Under the pieces are notes generated by a model, which was not told where the DNA came from, did not search any database, and saw only the letters and a program-made list of their open reading frames with translations. From Acidobacteriota bacterium (GTDB lineage Bacteria; Acidobacteriota; Terriglobia; Terriglobales; SCQP01), in NCBI GenBank assembly GCA_021789895.1, contig JAJYIU010000015.1:1-64000 (forward strand): 64,000 bases of DNA, read 5' to 3'. Positions 25,301-35,000 of this stretch are shown here, piece by piece. The translations under genes were made by a program, and so were the position numbers. Each line of letters opens with the position of its first letter. Position 1 is the first letter of the stretch.

Positions 25301-26809
25301 GCGGCCGCCGGGCTGAAATTCGACCCTGCCGATTGCGGCGGCATGGCGGGCGAGGGCGCCATGGACGCGGAAGCCGCGATGACCGAAGTGGCGCGCGGCT
25401 GGGCGGAGATTAGCGGCCCGTTTACAGTGCCGGAGATGAGCGCCCGGCTGGGAGTAGCGCGCGAGGGGATGGAAGCGGCCTGCCTGCGGCTGGAAAACGA
25501 GGGGGTGCTGCTGCGGGGCCATTTCCGCGGCCGGCTGGCCGAGTCGGGGCCGGAGCTGGAATTTTGCGAACGCCACCTGCTGGCGCGCATCCATCGCCGC
25601 ACGCTGCAGGCATGGCGGGACGCGATCGAGCCGGCGTCGCCCGAGCACTGGCTGCGCTTTCTGCTGCGCTGGCAGCATCTCGAGCCGGGAACGCGCCTGC
25701 ATGGGGCGCGCGGCCTGGCCGAGGCGATGCGGCAACTGCAAGGGCTGGAAGCCGCCGCGCCGGCCTGGGAAGCGGAACTGCTGCCGGCGCGGGTCGAAGG
25801 CTACCAGCCGGAATGGCTCGACCGGCTGTGCCTGGCCGGCGATTTCGCCTGGGCGCGGTTGACGCCGCCACAATCGCTGCAAAAGGGGGCCGGGATGCGG
25901 CGCGTGCTGCCCACGCGCGCGTCGCCGCTGGCCTTCTTCGCCCGCGCCGAGGCCGCGCCGCTGCTGGCGGCCTGCGGCTGGAGCGAGCCCGAGCGCCGGC
26001 GCGCGCTCAGTCCCGCCGCCGCGCGCGTCTGGGAGGTGCTGGAGCGCCGCGGCGCCTGCTTTTTCCGCGATCTCGAGCTGGCGCTGGCGGCGCCGGCCGC
26101 GGCGGCGGACGGCCGGCTGCTGAAAAGCGAAATCGAGCTGGCGCTATGGGAATTGGCCGCCGCCGGCCTGGCGACCGCGGATGATTTCGACAATCTGCGC
26201 GCGCTCTACGACGCGCAGCGGCGCAACGGGCGCGGGCGCGGGCGGCATGCACGTCCGCGCCAGGCGCGCGGCCGCTGGTCGCCGATCGGCCATCTACTGC
26301 CCTGGACGCCGGCCGGCGGCGCGGCCGCCCCCGGTTTTCCCCCGGCCGCGCCGGCGGGCGGAGAAAATGCCGAGCGGCCCGGCGAGCGCGAGGCGCAGGC
26401 GGAGTTCATGGTCCGGTTGCTGCTGGCCCGCTATGGGGTGTTGTTCCGGGCGCTGCTCGAACGCGAAACGGCCGCGTTGGCGCGGCTGGGATGGCGCGAC
26501 CTGCTATCGGCGTGCCGGCGGCTGGAAGCCCGGGGCGAACTGCGCGGCGGGCGGTTTATAACCGGCTTTGCCGGCGAGCAGTATGCACTGCCGGAGGCGG
26601 TGGAGGCGCTGCGCGCGGTGCGCCACCTGCCGCCGCTGGCCGCGCCCATAAAGTTGAGCGCGCTGGATCCGCTCAATCTGGCCGGCATACCGGTGGCGGG
26701 CGAGCGGGTTGCGGCGCAGCCGGGCCATGCGATTGCGGTCGAGCCGGCGGCTTCCGGGCCGGGCGCGGTTTTTGCCGAAGCCCTGCCGCAATCGCAGCCG
26801 GCGCGGTAG
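22325..26809 (+). CDS. lhr: Lhr-type DEAD/DEAH-box helicase (large)
   Basis: A 1494-aa superfamily-2 helicase close in length to long Lhr proteins. Motif I is APTGSGKTLAAFL (about residues 39-51). YVSPLKALANDV is motif Ia, VDEIHALAGNKRG (about 165) is motif II and LSATVRPLPEI is motif III. The second RecA domain has VATASLELGLDIG and QRVGRAGHGRGR. An Lhr-core winged-helix/beta-barrel region follows (LEDLLASVFP-like and FPTRWRWTAARAL). The last 500 residues form the long C-terminal extension found in Lhr-extended proteins. Lhr enzymes unwind DNA-RNA hybrids and act in DNA repair. No strong ribosome site is seen. A few Ala/Gly-rich inserts (residues 435-465) look like linkers. Confidence 0.92.
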   Translation: MHSLFHPIVAGWFAEQFGEPTEPQAAGWPRIAAGGDVLVAAPTGSGKTLAAFLFAIDRLFRRALEGALPEETLVVYVSPLKALANDVHKNLELPLEGICRRALAAGQLPGAIRVALRTGDTLAAEREAQLRRPPHILVTTPESLYLLLTAGRSRRALTAVECAIVDEIHALAGNKRGAHLALSLARLEQGVGAAKRARPQRIGLSATVRPLPEIAAFLSGCEPAEEGSEAAARSCVIVDIARRQVPDLAVEVPSTPLGPIATNEQWEERYERMAQLAGEQRSTLVFTSTRALAERVAHRLEARLGEGAVAAHHGSLSRKLRLAAEERFKRGELRVMVATASLELGLDIGAVDLVCQLGSPRALNSALQRVGRAGHGRGRQPKGRFFALTRDDLVECAALVRALERGELDQLEIPHWPRDVLAQQLVATVAAGPEWPAPATAPGARAGAGPGAGSAGEAGGMGGEHEGWSEAGLFRMARSAWPYRRLPGSEFDRIVRVLAEGVSTRRGRRGAWLHRDGVHRRLRPRRGARLAALTGGGAIPETAAYMVMAEPENLPVGSVDEDFAVESHAGDIFLLGTTSWKIRGIAGGRVQVENAHGAPPSVPFWRGEAPGRTPELSRAVARLRRQVAQRRERSGPEAAAAWLEARCHLTSAAAAQATAYLADAQRMLGAMPTRRHFVAERFFDDGGGMQLVIHAPLGSRVNRAWGMALRKSFCRSFDFELQAAAGENGLVLSLSEQHSFPLETIFQFVSSLRAEEVLTQAVLQAPLFPTRWRWTAARALALPRWHAGRKLPPQIVRMRAEDLLASVFPAAVGCQDNHDGDLELPDHPYVAEAMRDCLEEALDLPRLLQALRAMEAGRIRLSAVDTPAPSGLAQEILNLAPYGYLDEAPLEERRARMVSLRSSLPAEFTAGMLDAAAMAAVEEEARPAPLDREELHDLLLSLVWLPDDELPRLAGGGRAAAWLEELRSAGRVAKAHWGTRAGWAPAERASVGAAAGLKFDPADCGGMAGEGAMDAEAAMTEVARGWAEISGPFTVPEMSARLGVAREGMEAACLRLENEGVLLRGHFRGRLAESGPELEFCERHLLARIHRRTLQAWRDAIEPASPEHWLRFLLRWQHLEPGTRLHGARGLAEAMRQLQGLEAAAPAWEAELLPARVEGYQPEWLDRLCLAGDFAWARLTPPQSLQKGAGMRRVLPTRASPLAFFARAEAAPLLAACGWSEPERRRALSPAAARVWEVLERRGACFFRDLELALAAPAAAADGRLLKSEIELALWELAAAGLATADDFDNLRALYDAQRRNGRGRGRHARPRQARGRWSPIGHLLPWTPAGGAAAPGFPPAAPAGGENAERPGEREAQAEFMVRLLLARYGVLFRALLERETAALARLGWRDLLSACRRLEARGELRGGRFITGFAGEQYALPEAVEALRAVRHLPPLAAPIKLSALDPLNLAGIPVAGERVAAQPGHAIAVEPAASGPGAVFAEALPQSQPAR

Positions 26810-26827
26810 CCGCCGGGTTTTCCCAGC

Positions 26828-28270
26828 ATGGCAACTTCGTGGGATGCCGTCGTGATTGGCGCCGGGCCGAACGGGCTGGCGGCGGCGATAACGCTGGCCC
26901 GCGCCGGGCGAACGACGCTGCTGCTCGAAGCCCAGCCGGCGCCGGGCGGCGGCGCCAGCACGCAAGAGCTGACGCTGCCCGGCTTTCGACACGATGTCTG
27001 CTCGGCCGTGCATCCGCTGGCGGCGCTATCGCCGTTTTTCCGCAGCCTGCCGCTCGCACGCCATGGGCTCGCCTGGATCGAGCCGCCGCTGGCGTTGGCG
27101 CATCCCTTCGAGGACGGTACGGCGGCAACGCTGGAGCGCTCGCTAGGGGCCACGGCGGCGAAACTCGGGCGGGATGGCGACGCCTGGCGGCGGCGGCTGC
27201 AGCCGGCGATTGCAGCCTGGCCGCGGCTGGCGCCGGCGATCGCGGGCGCGGGAGGAATACCGACGGCGCTGTGGACGGCGCTGCGGCTGGGGCCGCAGGC
27301 CGCGGCGGCGGCTGCGAGCCAGGCAAGGCGGTGGTGGCGCACGCGCAATGCGCGCGGGTTGTGGGCCGGACTGGCGGCGCACTCAATGCTGCCGCTCGAG
27401 CGGCGTCCGAGCGCGGCGTTTGCATGGGCGCTGGCGGCGGCGGCCCATCTCACCGGCTGGCCGATCGCACGCGGCGGCTCGCAGGCGATCGCCGACGCGC
27501 TGGCGTCGCATTTTCGGGAGTTGGGAGGGGAGCTGCGCACCGGCATGCGCGTGGAAAGCTGGGAGCAGATGCCGGCGGCGAAGGTCGTGATCTGCGATCT
27601 TTCCCCACGGCAACTGGCGCGCCTGGCCCCGATTTCAGAGCGCAACCGCAGCCAGTTGCGCGCGCTGCGGCCGGGGCCGGGGGTTTGCAAGCTGGATTGG
27701 GCGCTGCAGGCGCCGATTCCCTGGGCTGCCGCCGATTGCGCCCGCGCCGGCACGGTGCACCTGGGCGGCACGCTGGAGGAGATCGAAGCGTCGGAGCGGG
27801 CGCCGTGGAAGGGCCAATGCGCCGCGCGTCCGTTCGTGCTGCTGGCGCAACCCACGCGCTTCGATCCCACGCGGGCGCCGGCCGGGCGGCATATCGCCTG
27901 GGCCTATTGCCATGCACCCTACGCTGCCGCGGCGGATGCCGGCGAGGCCATCGAGGCGCAAATCGAGCGCTTTGCGCCCGGTTTCCGGCGGCTCATTCTG
28001 GCGCGCAGCGCATGGACGACCGCTGACTTCGAGCGGCATAACGCCAATCTCGAAGGCGGCGACATCGGCGGCGGCGCGCAGACGCTGAAACAACTGGCGC
28101 TGCGGGCGGCGCTGGGCCACACCACCTCGAATCCGGCCATTTTTCATTGCTTCGCCTCGACTCCGCCCGGCGCGGGCGTCCACGGGCTGGGCGGCTATTA
28201 TGCGGCGCGGGCCGCGCTGAGGCGGCTGGAGGCCATGGACGGCCGCCGGCGCCGCAACCCCGGCGGCTAG
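26828..28270 (+). CDS. FAD-dependent oxidoreductase, phytoene-desaturase-like
   Basis: A 480-aa amine-oxidase/phytoene-dehydrogenase-type flavoprotein. The dinucleotide-binding motif VVIGAGPNGLAAAITLARAG lies at residues 8-27, followed by LLEAQPAPGGGASTQE. The C-terminal FAD contact is GAGVHGLGGYYAARAAL. The substrate region has no carotenoid-specific signature I can name, and no crt genes are adjacent. Relatives annotated as NAD(P)/FAD-dependent oxidoreductase or PYROXD2-like are the closest fit. It starts 18 bp after the helicase stop on the same strand. Confidence 0.85.
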   Translation: MATSWDAVVIGAGPNGLAAAITLARAGRTTLLLEAQPAPGGGASTQELTLPGFRHDVCSAVHPLAALSPFFRSLPLARHGLAWIEPPLALAHPFEDGTAATLERSLGATAAKLGRDGDAWRRRLQPAIAAWPRLAPAIAGAGGIPTALWTALRLGPQAAAAAASQARRWWRTRNARGLWAGLAAHSMLPLERRPSAAFAWALAAAAHLTGWPIARGGSQAIADALASHFRELGGELRTGMRVESWEQMPAAKVVICDLSPRQLARLAPISERNRSQLRALRPGPGVCKLDWALQAPIPWAAADCARAGTVHLGGTLEEIEASERAPWKGQCAARPFVLLAQPTRFDPTRAPAGRHIAWAYCHAPYAAAADAGEAIEAQIERFAPGFRRLILARSAWTTADFERHNANLEGGDIGGGAQTLKQLALRAALGHTTSNPAIFHCFASTPPGAGVHGLGGYYAARAALRRLEAMDGRRRRNPGG

Positions 28271-28339
28271 CAGCCGGGCCGGCGTCTCGATGCCCCCGCG
28301 GCGGCCACGTTTTCAACAGAATTGTGGGAAAGGTTGTGT

Positions 28340-28373
28340 AAAAACCGAACCAGGGCGGCGCAACCCCGCCTGG
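28340..28373 (-). terminator. Hairpin terminator downstream of the lipoprotein gene
   Basis: CCAGG/CCTGG arms extended by CGG/CCG around one bulged base form a hairpin at 28350-28373. Read on the minus strand it is followed, after five bases, by five T residues. It lies between two convergent genes, 31 bp beyond the stop of 28404-28853. Confidence 0.45.
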
Positions 28374-28403
28374 CGATTGCGGCGGGGGAAGGGTGCACCA
28401 TTT

Positions 28404-28853
28404 TCAGGGCAGCGGGGGATGCGGCGTGACGGGCTTGGCCTTGGGCTTGGGCGGCGCCGCCTTGGGATGCGAGCCGGGATAGATCGAGACCTGCGGCTGC
28501 GGGTGTTTCAGGTTGATGTAGATGACTTGCTTAGGGGCGCTCACCCGGTAATAGTTGCCGACGGTATCGTAGCCCGGGGCAATCACCTGGATCAGCACTA
28601 CGCCGGGGACGTAGCCATTGAGGGAGGCAATGCCTTGGGCGTTGGTTTTGATTTCGGCCTGGAAGGGGTTGTGCACCTTGTGCCCGTGCGGATCGGAGTA
28701 CTGATCAATGACGACGCCGGCATTGGGCAGCGGGCGGCCGCCGGGCGTAGCCAGATGCACTTCGACGCGCACGAAGGGGGGATGGGTTTTTTTACCGCCG
28801 AATGGCCACAGGCCCAAGCAGCAGGCCAGCAAGATGCTTACTACAGAAGCCAT
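28404..28853 (-). CDS. Small lipoprotein with carboxypeptidase-regulatory-like domain
   Basis: A 149-aa exported protein. The N-terminus VVSILLACCLGLWPFGG contains a plausible lipobox (LLAC), so it is probably a lipoprotein. The mature part has a beta-sandwich resembling carboxypeptidase-regulatory or bacterial Ig-like domains (VRVEVHLATPGGRPLPNAGV, then KTNAQGIASLNGYVPGVVLI). The tail is Pro/Lys-rich (PKAAPPKPKAKP). TACAAT lies 9 nt before the ATG with AGAGGG between, so it may have its own promoter despite following nadK by 34 bp. Function unknown. Confidence 0.7.
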   Translation of the reverse strand: MASVVSILLACCLGLWPFGGKKTHPPFVRVEVHLATPGGRPLPNAGVVIDQYSDPHGHKVHNPFQAEIKTNAQGIASLNGYVPGVVLIQVIAPGYDTVGNYYRVSAPKQVIYINLKHPQPQVSIYPGSHPKAAPPKPKAKPVTPHPPLP

Positions 28854-28862
28854 GCGCCCTCT

Positions 28863-28868
28863 ATTGTA
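28863..28868 (-). promoter_or_regulatory. TACAAT -10-like box before the lipoprotein gene
   Basis: On the minus strand TACAAT ends 9 nt before the ATG at 28853, with an AGAGGG ribosome site between. It lies in the 34-bp gap after nadK. Confidence 0.45.
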
Positions 28869-28887
28869 GCGCAGCCGCGCGCGGCGC

Positions 28888-29778
28888 TCATCCCCACTTC
28901 AATTTGCGCCGCAATACGTCAAAAAACGAACATTGCGGCAGGTGAATGAGGCTGACATGATCGGGGCTTTTGCGGCAGATGATGCGATCGCCGGGGGCCA
29001 GTTGCACGCCTTCCTGGCCATCGAGGGTGAGGTAGGTGTGCTCGGCGACGGTGCGCATGAGGATGCCGATGCGGGCGGAATCGGGCACCAGCAACGGGCG
29101 GTTGGTGAGGGCGTGGGGACAGATCGGGGTAATCGCCCAGGCGGCGAGGGCGGGATGGACGATGGGGCCGCCGGCGCTGAGCGAGTAGGCGGTGGAACCG
29201 GTGGGGGAGGCGACAATCAGGCCGTCGGCGCGGTATTCGGCGACGCGCTCCTCGTTGACGGCCAGCTCGAATTCAATAATCCGGGCGAGGGTGCCCTTGC
29301 TGACGACGATGTCGTTGAGCGCGTCGAAATGGCCCAGGAGGCGGTCCCCGCGCCATACCTCGGCGGCCAGCACGGTGCGGTGATCGAGCTCATAGCGGCC
29401 GGCGAGCACGTCGTCGAGCCGGGGATAAAGCTCATGAATCGAAATTTCGGCGAGAAAGCCCAGGGTGCCAAGGTTCACGCCCAACAAGGGCACGGGATGG
29501 GGGCGCAGGCTGCGGGCGGCGTGCAGGAGCGTGCCGTCTCCGCCCAGGGCAATGGCCAGATCGGGAGGAGGCAGCAAGCCGGCGGCGGGCGTCTCTCCCA
29601 GCGCGGCGGCGGTGGTTTCGTCGTAGCGCACTTCGAAGCCGCGCTCGTGCAGGCGGTTCGCGATTTCCGTCGCCACGATCGGGACGGCGCGATGGCCGGG
29701 CTTGGAAAAGATAGCGACGCTGGTTTTCAGCGCGAGGGGAGGATCGGCCGTAACGTTCACCGCCTTGGGCATGATCAA
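28888..29778 (-). CDS. nadK: NAD kinase
   Basis: A 296-aa NAD(+)/NADH kinase that phosphorylates NAD to NADP. The GGDGTLLHAAR motif, GVNLGTLGFLAEI, the LNDIVVSKGTLARII segment and SPTGSTAYSLSAGGPIVHP are all present, followed by LTLDGQEGVQL in the terminal domain. The length is normal. The first 15 residues before the domain are variable, so a start a few codons downstream is possible. It follows the MlaD-domain gene by 11 bp. This is the only NADP-forming enzyme in the window. Confidence 0.95.
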   Translation of the reverse strand: MIMPKAVNVTADPPLALKTSVAIFSKPGHRAVPIVATEIANRLHERGFEVRYDETTAAALGETPAAGLLPPPDLAIALGGDGTLLHAARSLRPHPVPLLGVNLGTLGFLAEISIHELYPRLDDVLAGRYELDHRTVLAAEVWRGDRLLGHFDALNDIVVSKGTLARIIEFELAVNEERVAEYRADGLIVASPTGSTAYSLSAGGPIVHPALAAWAITPICPHALTNRPLLVPDSARIGILMRTVAEHTYLTLDGQEGVQLAPGDRIICRKSPDHVSLIHLPQCSFFDVLRRKLKWG

Positions 29779-29789
29779 TGCACGCGCGA

Positions 29790-30929
29790 TCAGAAGATTT
29801 TCAGGTGGATGGTCAGGTATTTCTTCGGCTGCTTGCGAATCGCCTGAACCAGATTGCGCAAACTGACGGTGAGCGCATTGGCGTTGTGGTAGAGCGTGGG
29901 ATTATTGGCGAGCTGGCCCAGGGTTCCTTTGCCGGCATGAATGCCCGCCAGCAGCGAATCGAGGTTATTGACGCTGCTGCTGATCTTGCGCGCCAACTGG
30001 CGGTTATTCACCAGCTCGCCCAACGTGCCCTGGCTGGAGTTGACCGCCTTCAAGATGCGGTTGAGGTTGAGCGAGACCTGATCGAAGTGCCGGTACAGGC
30101 GCGGATCGTTGATCAGCATGGCGGCGGTGCCATGGCCGGTGCGCACCTGCGCCAGCAACTGGTCGAGCGAATCGAGGGTGTGGTTGAGCTTGTCGTACAA
30201 CGACTTGTTGGTGATCAACTGCCCTACCGTGCCCTGCCCGGACGAGATATCGTGCGTGAGCATGTCCACGTTATGGGCGATGCGGTTGAAGCGGTTGTAC
30301 AACACGTCGGAATAGATCAGGCGTCCGATCGAGCCCTGGCCATTCTGGATCTGGTCGAGGATATTGCCCAGCCGGGTTTCGAGCTCGTTGGCGTTTTGCA
30401 GCACGGTATGGCTGCTGACCATCAATTGCGAAATGCCGGTGGCGACGGCGGCCTTCAAAACCGTGCCATTGACGGCGGGCGGCGACGAAGGGGTGCCCTT
30501 TTGAATATTGACCAGCGCCTGGCCCAGAAAGGTAGTAGTTCCCAGGCTGACCAAGGAGTCGGTGCGCAGCCACTGTCTATGATTCGCCTCCACCTCCATG
30601 TCGATGCGCACCGGCAGGCGGGGATCGGGAGGATGGCGGGCGAGGTGAACCTTCAACACGTTCCCGATGCGAACGCCCTGCAAATCCACTACGGCGCCGC
30701 TACGCAAGTCGGCGGCATTATCCACATAGGAGATGAGATGAATCTTGGGCCGGAACAGGCCGGCCTCGCTGCTCATGGCAAAGAAGACCACCAGCAGGAC
30801 CGTGGCGGCAACCGCCACTAAGATGCCGACCTTCAACTGCGACCATCTCAAATCGGATCGCGATGGCAAACCTGCCCCCCAGCGCCGCTTCCGAAAAGCC
30901 AGACTAGCACGAGCCTCGCCGCGGCGCAT
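29790..30929 (-). CDS. MlaD-domain lipid-trafficking protein with internal repeats
   Basis: A 379-aa protein with one N-terminal membrane span (GILVAVAATVLLVVFFAM, about residues 35-52), then an MCE/MlaD domain (LISYVDNAADLRSGAVVDLQGVRIGNV to TFLGQALVNIQKG). MlaD proteins bind lipids between inner and outer membranes as part of MlaFEDB-type ABC systems. The C-terminal 200 residues carry five copies of a 40-residue helical repeat with core (Q/H/K)GTxGxLxxNxxLY, for example QGTVGQLITNKSLYDKLN. No mlaE or mlaF gene is adjacent. The exact start is uncertain because the first 30 residues are basic and unconserved-looking. It is probably cotranscribed with nadK. Confidence 0.85.
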   Translation of the reverse strand: MRRGEARASLAFRKRRWGAGLPSRSDLRWSQLKVGILVAVAATVLLVVFFAMSSEAGLFRPKIHLISYVDNAADLRSGAVVDLQGVRIGNVLKVHLARHPPDPRLPVRIDMEVEANHRQWLRTDSLVSLGTTTFLGQALVNIQKGTPSSPPAVNGTVLKAAVATGISQLMVSSHTVLQNANELETRLGNILDQIQNGQGSIGRLIYSDVLYNRFNRIAHNVDMLTHDISSGQGTVGQLITNKSLYDKLNHTLDSLDQLLAQVRTGHGTAAMLINDPRLYRHFDQVSLNLNRILKAVNSSQGTLGELVNNRQLARKISSSVNNLDSLLAGIHAGKGTLGQLANNPTLYHNANALTVSLRNLVQAIRKQPKKYLTIHLKIF

Positions 30930-30951
30930 GGCGCCCCGGTCCGGCTCTACA

Positions 30952-31926
30952 TTATTTTAATGTCTGAGCCGGTTGCGGCAAACCTGGACCGGGAACCTCA
31001 TCGCAGACGCCAGCAGCCAAGCCGGCCGGCAGCAACAGGCGGCTGAAGAAGATCCAGAGGGCGAAACATTCCAGGGCAAACGGCGGAAAACCAAGAAAAC
31101 CGGGCAGGGGCATGGCAAAGATCTTCCATTGCTGAGCGATGGGGAAAACGTAACGCCAACGAGCGGCCGCCCAGAAATTCCAAAATTCCCAAAAAAAACC
31201 ACACACCAGGCCCGAAGCCAACAAAGCCAGGGCCCGGCCGGGAAGGCCGCGGCGCAAATCGGCCAACAGCGAAGGCCAACCGAGGGCAGCGTTGAGCGGA
31301 TCGAGCAGGAGCACGAAGCCGACCCAGACCAAGCCGAACAAATAGGCGGCGCGATTCGCGGGCAGGAGGAGCGGCACGGCGACCAGCGCGAAACCCAGCC
31401 CGGCCAGCATCGCGCGCAGGAGGCCGCCGGGCCGCCAGGGACGGCAGCGCCAGGCCTGAAAATGCGCGGCATAGAGCAGTTCGGCGGTTAAAAAAATGCC
31501 GGGCAGGATGGTGGCGAAGGCCCAGTTGGCGCCGAGCAGGGAAGCAAGGCCGTTGCGGGGCATGCCGGTATAGATCCAGTTACGCAGGCGAAAGTTATAG
31601 GCTTCGAAAAGATACCAGACGGGAATCGAGAGCAACGCCAGGGCGGCGGCGCGGGCAGGGGATTGGAACAGGGAGCGTCCACGCAGGCGGCGCACTGCGG
31701 CGTCGGCGACGAACAGATATGCGGTCCAGACCAGGGCGGTGAAATAGGTAGAGACCCAACCGACGCGCAGGGCGAGCAGCAGTTCCAACCCGGCCAGGGC
31801 GGCCAAAGCGATCCAGCCGGAGCGGGGAAAAGACGCGGCGGGCTGCGCGCGAAGGCACTCGCGGGCCAGCCCGGCGGCCGCGCCCAGCGCCAGCAAAAGT
31901 CCCGCGGCGATCAACATCGGACCCAT
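30952..31926 (-). CDS. Uncharacterised polytopic membrane protein
   Basis: A 324-aa protein with about nine hydrophobic segments, starting MGPMLIAAGLLLALG. I use the ATG at 31926. The track start (32220) runs through the divergent gene and encodes a hydrophilic non-family leader. Notable conserved-looking elements are WYLFEAYNFRLRNWIYTGMP in the middle and CGFFWEFWNFWAAARWRY before the last spans, rich in Trp, Asn and Arg facing the membrane. I cannot name the family or assign a function. It ends 22 bp before the MlaD gene on the same strand and may be part of that unit. Confidence 0.75.
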   Translation of the reverse strand: MGPMLIAAGLLLALGAAAGLARECLRAQPAASFPRSGWIALAALAGLELLLALRVGWVSTYFTALVWTAYLFVADAAVRRLRGRSLFQSPARAAALALLSIPVWYLFEAYNFRLRNWIYTGMPRNGLASLLGANWAFATILPGIFLTAELLYAAHFQAWRCRPWRPGGLLRAMLAGLGFALVAVPLLLPANRAAYLFGLVWVGFVLLLDPLNAALGWPSLLADLRRGLPGRALALLASGLVCGFFWEFWNFWAAARWRYVFPIAQQWKIFAMPLPGFLGFPPFALECFALWIFFSRLLLPAGLAAGVCDEVPGPGLPQPAQTLK

Positions 31927-32004
31927 TGTGACACGGCGGGCGAAGGCGGCGGAAAAGCATGGTAAGCTCAGGCGCATTCGCATTAAGCGGGACGGGGGCT
32001 GGAC

Positions 32005-35000
32005 ATGCCGGTCAAGCTGACGCGGCGCGACATCTGGAAATTGGCGGTCACCGGCGTTGTCATCATCGTTTCGCTGCTGATCGCGCGGCGATACTTTAGC
32101 CGCGCCTTTCCCGAAGCCAGCATCCGCTTCGAGCTTTCCCGCGGGCAGGCGGCGCAGGCGGGGCGGCGTTTTCTCCGCGAGCAAGGCTTGAACCCGGCCG
32201 GCTACCGCCAAGCCACGCAATTTCGATACGACGATAGCGCCAAGACATTTTTAGAGCGCGAGGCGGGGCTGGCGCAGGCGGAGAAACTGCTGGCCGGGCC
32301 GCTGCACCTCTGGCGCTGGCAGACGCGCTGGTTCCGTCCCTTGAGCGCCGAGGAGTTGCGGGTCGCGGTGACGCCGGCGGGCAAGCTGGCGGGTTTCCGC
32401 CATGTGCTGCCCAACGACGCCGCCGGGGCGCGGCTGCCGCCCGCGGCCGCGCGCCGGCTGGCGGAAGCATTTCTGCGCCGCTTTCTGCAACTCCATCCGA
32501 AGGAGCTGAAATTTATAGGCATGCTGCGGCAGCGGCGCCCGCGGCGCACGGACACGACCTTCACCTGGGCGGCGCGCTGGCCGCTCGCGCCCGGCAGCCG
32601 CAACGCCGACCTGCAGCGCGCCAGCTACCGTTATGAGGTCACGGTCGCGGGGGACGTGGTCAGCCGTTACCGCGAATATTTAAAAATTCCCCAGGGGTGG
32701 GAGCGGCGCTACCAGCGCTTGCGCTCCCGGAACGACACCACCGCGCTGATCGCGGACGTTTTTCTGCTGATGCTGATCGCGGCGCTGCTGGCGGTGCTGG
32801 TCGAGCGGCTGCGGCGCGGGGACGTGCATTGGCGGCCGGCATTGTGGATCGCGGCGGCGGGCGGGACGCTGACCTTTTTAGCGCAACTCAACGCGCTGCC
32901 GAGCGCAATCTTCAAATACGACACGACCCAAAGTTGGGCGGTCTTTCTATTGCTGCAGGTCTTGAGCGCGGCGCTGGCGGGCCTGGGGGTGGGCGCATTT
33001 CTCGCGCTGCTGGCGGCCGGGGCCGAGCCGCTCTATCGCCAGCGCTTTCCGGCGCAACTATTCACCGGCGCGTACCTGACGCGGCGCGGCTTCCGCACGA
33101 AATCGTTTTTTTGGAGCGTGACGCTGGGGCTGGCGCTGGCCTGCTTTTTCTTCGCCTACCAAACCGTTTTTTACCTGATCGCCAACCATTTCGGCGCCTG
33201 GGCGCCGGCCGACGTGCCCTACAGCTCGCTGCTGAACACCCGCTATCCCTGGGTATTCATCATGCTGATCGGCTTCTGGCCGGCGATCTTCGAAGAGTTC
33301 ACCTTCCGCATGCTGGCCATACCGTTGCTCGGCCGCTGGTTCGGAGAATGGCGGCCGGGACGGATTCCGGCGGAACGATCGCCATGGCGGCGCGGGCGGC
33401 TGTGGGCGGCGGTGGTTTGCGCGGCCTTCATCTGGGGCTTTGCGCACGCGAACTATCCCAACCAGCCCTTCTACATTCGCGGGCTGGAAGTGGGCCTGGG
33501 CGGAGTGTTGCTGGGCTGGATCATGATCCGTTTCGGGATTTTGACCACCGTAGTCTGGCATTACACCGTGGATGCGGTTTATACCGCCATGCTGCTGCTG
33601 CGGGCGCACAATGCCTACCTGCGCATCAGCGGCGGGGTCTCAGCCCTGATGGCGGTGCTGCCGCTGTTGGTTGCCGCCTTCGCCTACTGGCGGCGCGGCG
33701 GATTCGAGCCGGAAGAAGGCTTGCGCAACGCCGATCTGGGGGTGGCGCCGCCGCTGCCGGCCTCGCCGGCGCGGCCGGCAGAAGCGCCGCCGGCCTATTC
33801 ACCCATACTCCGCAAGCGCTGGGCCTGGGGCGCCGGCATCGCCTTATTGGCGCTGACGGGATGGCTGCTGCCGAAGCGGCCGTGGCCGCAGACGCGCTAC
33901 CGCGCCACGCCGGCAGCCGCGGCCGCCCGCGCCCGCAGCTTTCTCCAGCAGCAGGGATTCTCACTCGACGGCTATCGCGTCAACGTGATCACGGCGCCGG
34001 CCTGGTCGCGGCGGCAGCGGCAGTGGGATGCGGCGCTCAACGCCATTTATCAGCGCCACGGCCTCGCGGCGGCGCAAGCCGCGGCGGCGCGCTGGGGCCC
34101 GGAACTGGGCTGGCAGACGCGCTTTTTCAAGCCGCTGGATGCGGAGCAGTTCTGGGTCTGGACCGATCCCGCGGCGGCGCGCATCGCCGGCTATCGCCAC
34201 GAGGTGCGCGACGCCGCGCCGGGAGCGGCGCTCGCGCCGGGGCCGGCGGAGGCCAACATCCAGGCATGGCTGGCGGGCCAGGGGATCCAACTCGAGGGGA
34301 TGCCGCTGATTCGCCAGCAGGCGAAGCAGCGGGCGGCGCGCCGCGACTATAACTTCGGCTGGCAGGCGACGCCGCCGGCGATCGCTCCGGCCGAAGCGCG
34401 GGTGACGGCGCGGCTGCAAGGGAGCCAGCCGGGTGGTTTTTCCAGCTATTTGCGCCTGCCCCAAGCGGAGATGCGCCGCCGCGAGGCATGGACCGCGCCC
34501 AGGCTGCTGGCCCTGGCTTTGAAAATTCTGGCGGGAATGCTGCTGGCGGCCTGGCTCATCTGGCTGCTATACCGGGCGGCGCGGGGACAGGGCTGGCCCG
34601 GCACTCGTGCGCGCACCGAAGGGACGCGCCGCTCCAGATCGAGGCCGCTATTGATGGCGGCCGCGGCAAGCGCCGGTCTGATCTTGCTGGCTTCGCTGGA
34701 CGGGGTCAACAGCATGTTGGCGCAATATCCCACCGCCTTGCCCTGGGCGGCCTGGCTGGCGACGATTGGGATCAGCCTGCTGGTCATAGCCGGAGCGATC
34801 TATTTCCTGACCGTGATCGCACTGGCGCCATTGGCGGTGGCCGCGCCGCAGGCGCAGGCAGTGCTGCGCCGCTCAGGGTGGCGGAGTTGGGGGCGGGATG
34901 CCGCCGCCGCCAGCCTGCTGGGACTCGGCTGGCTAGCGGGCTGGACGAGTTGGCTGGCCTGGCTCGAACGGCGCTTCCATGCCTGGAGCAGCGTGATGCC

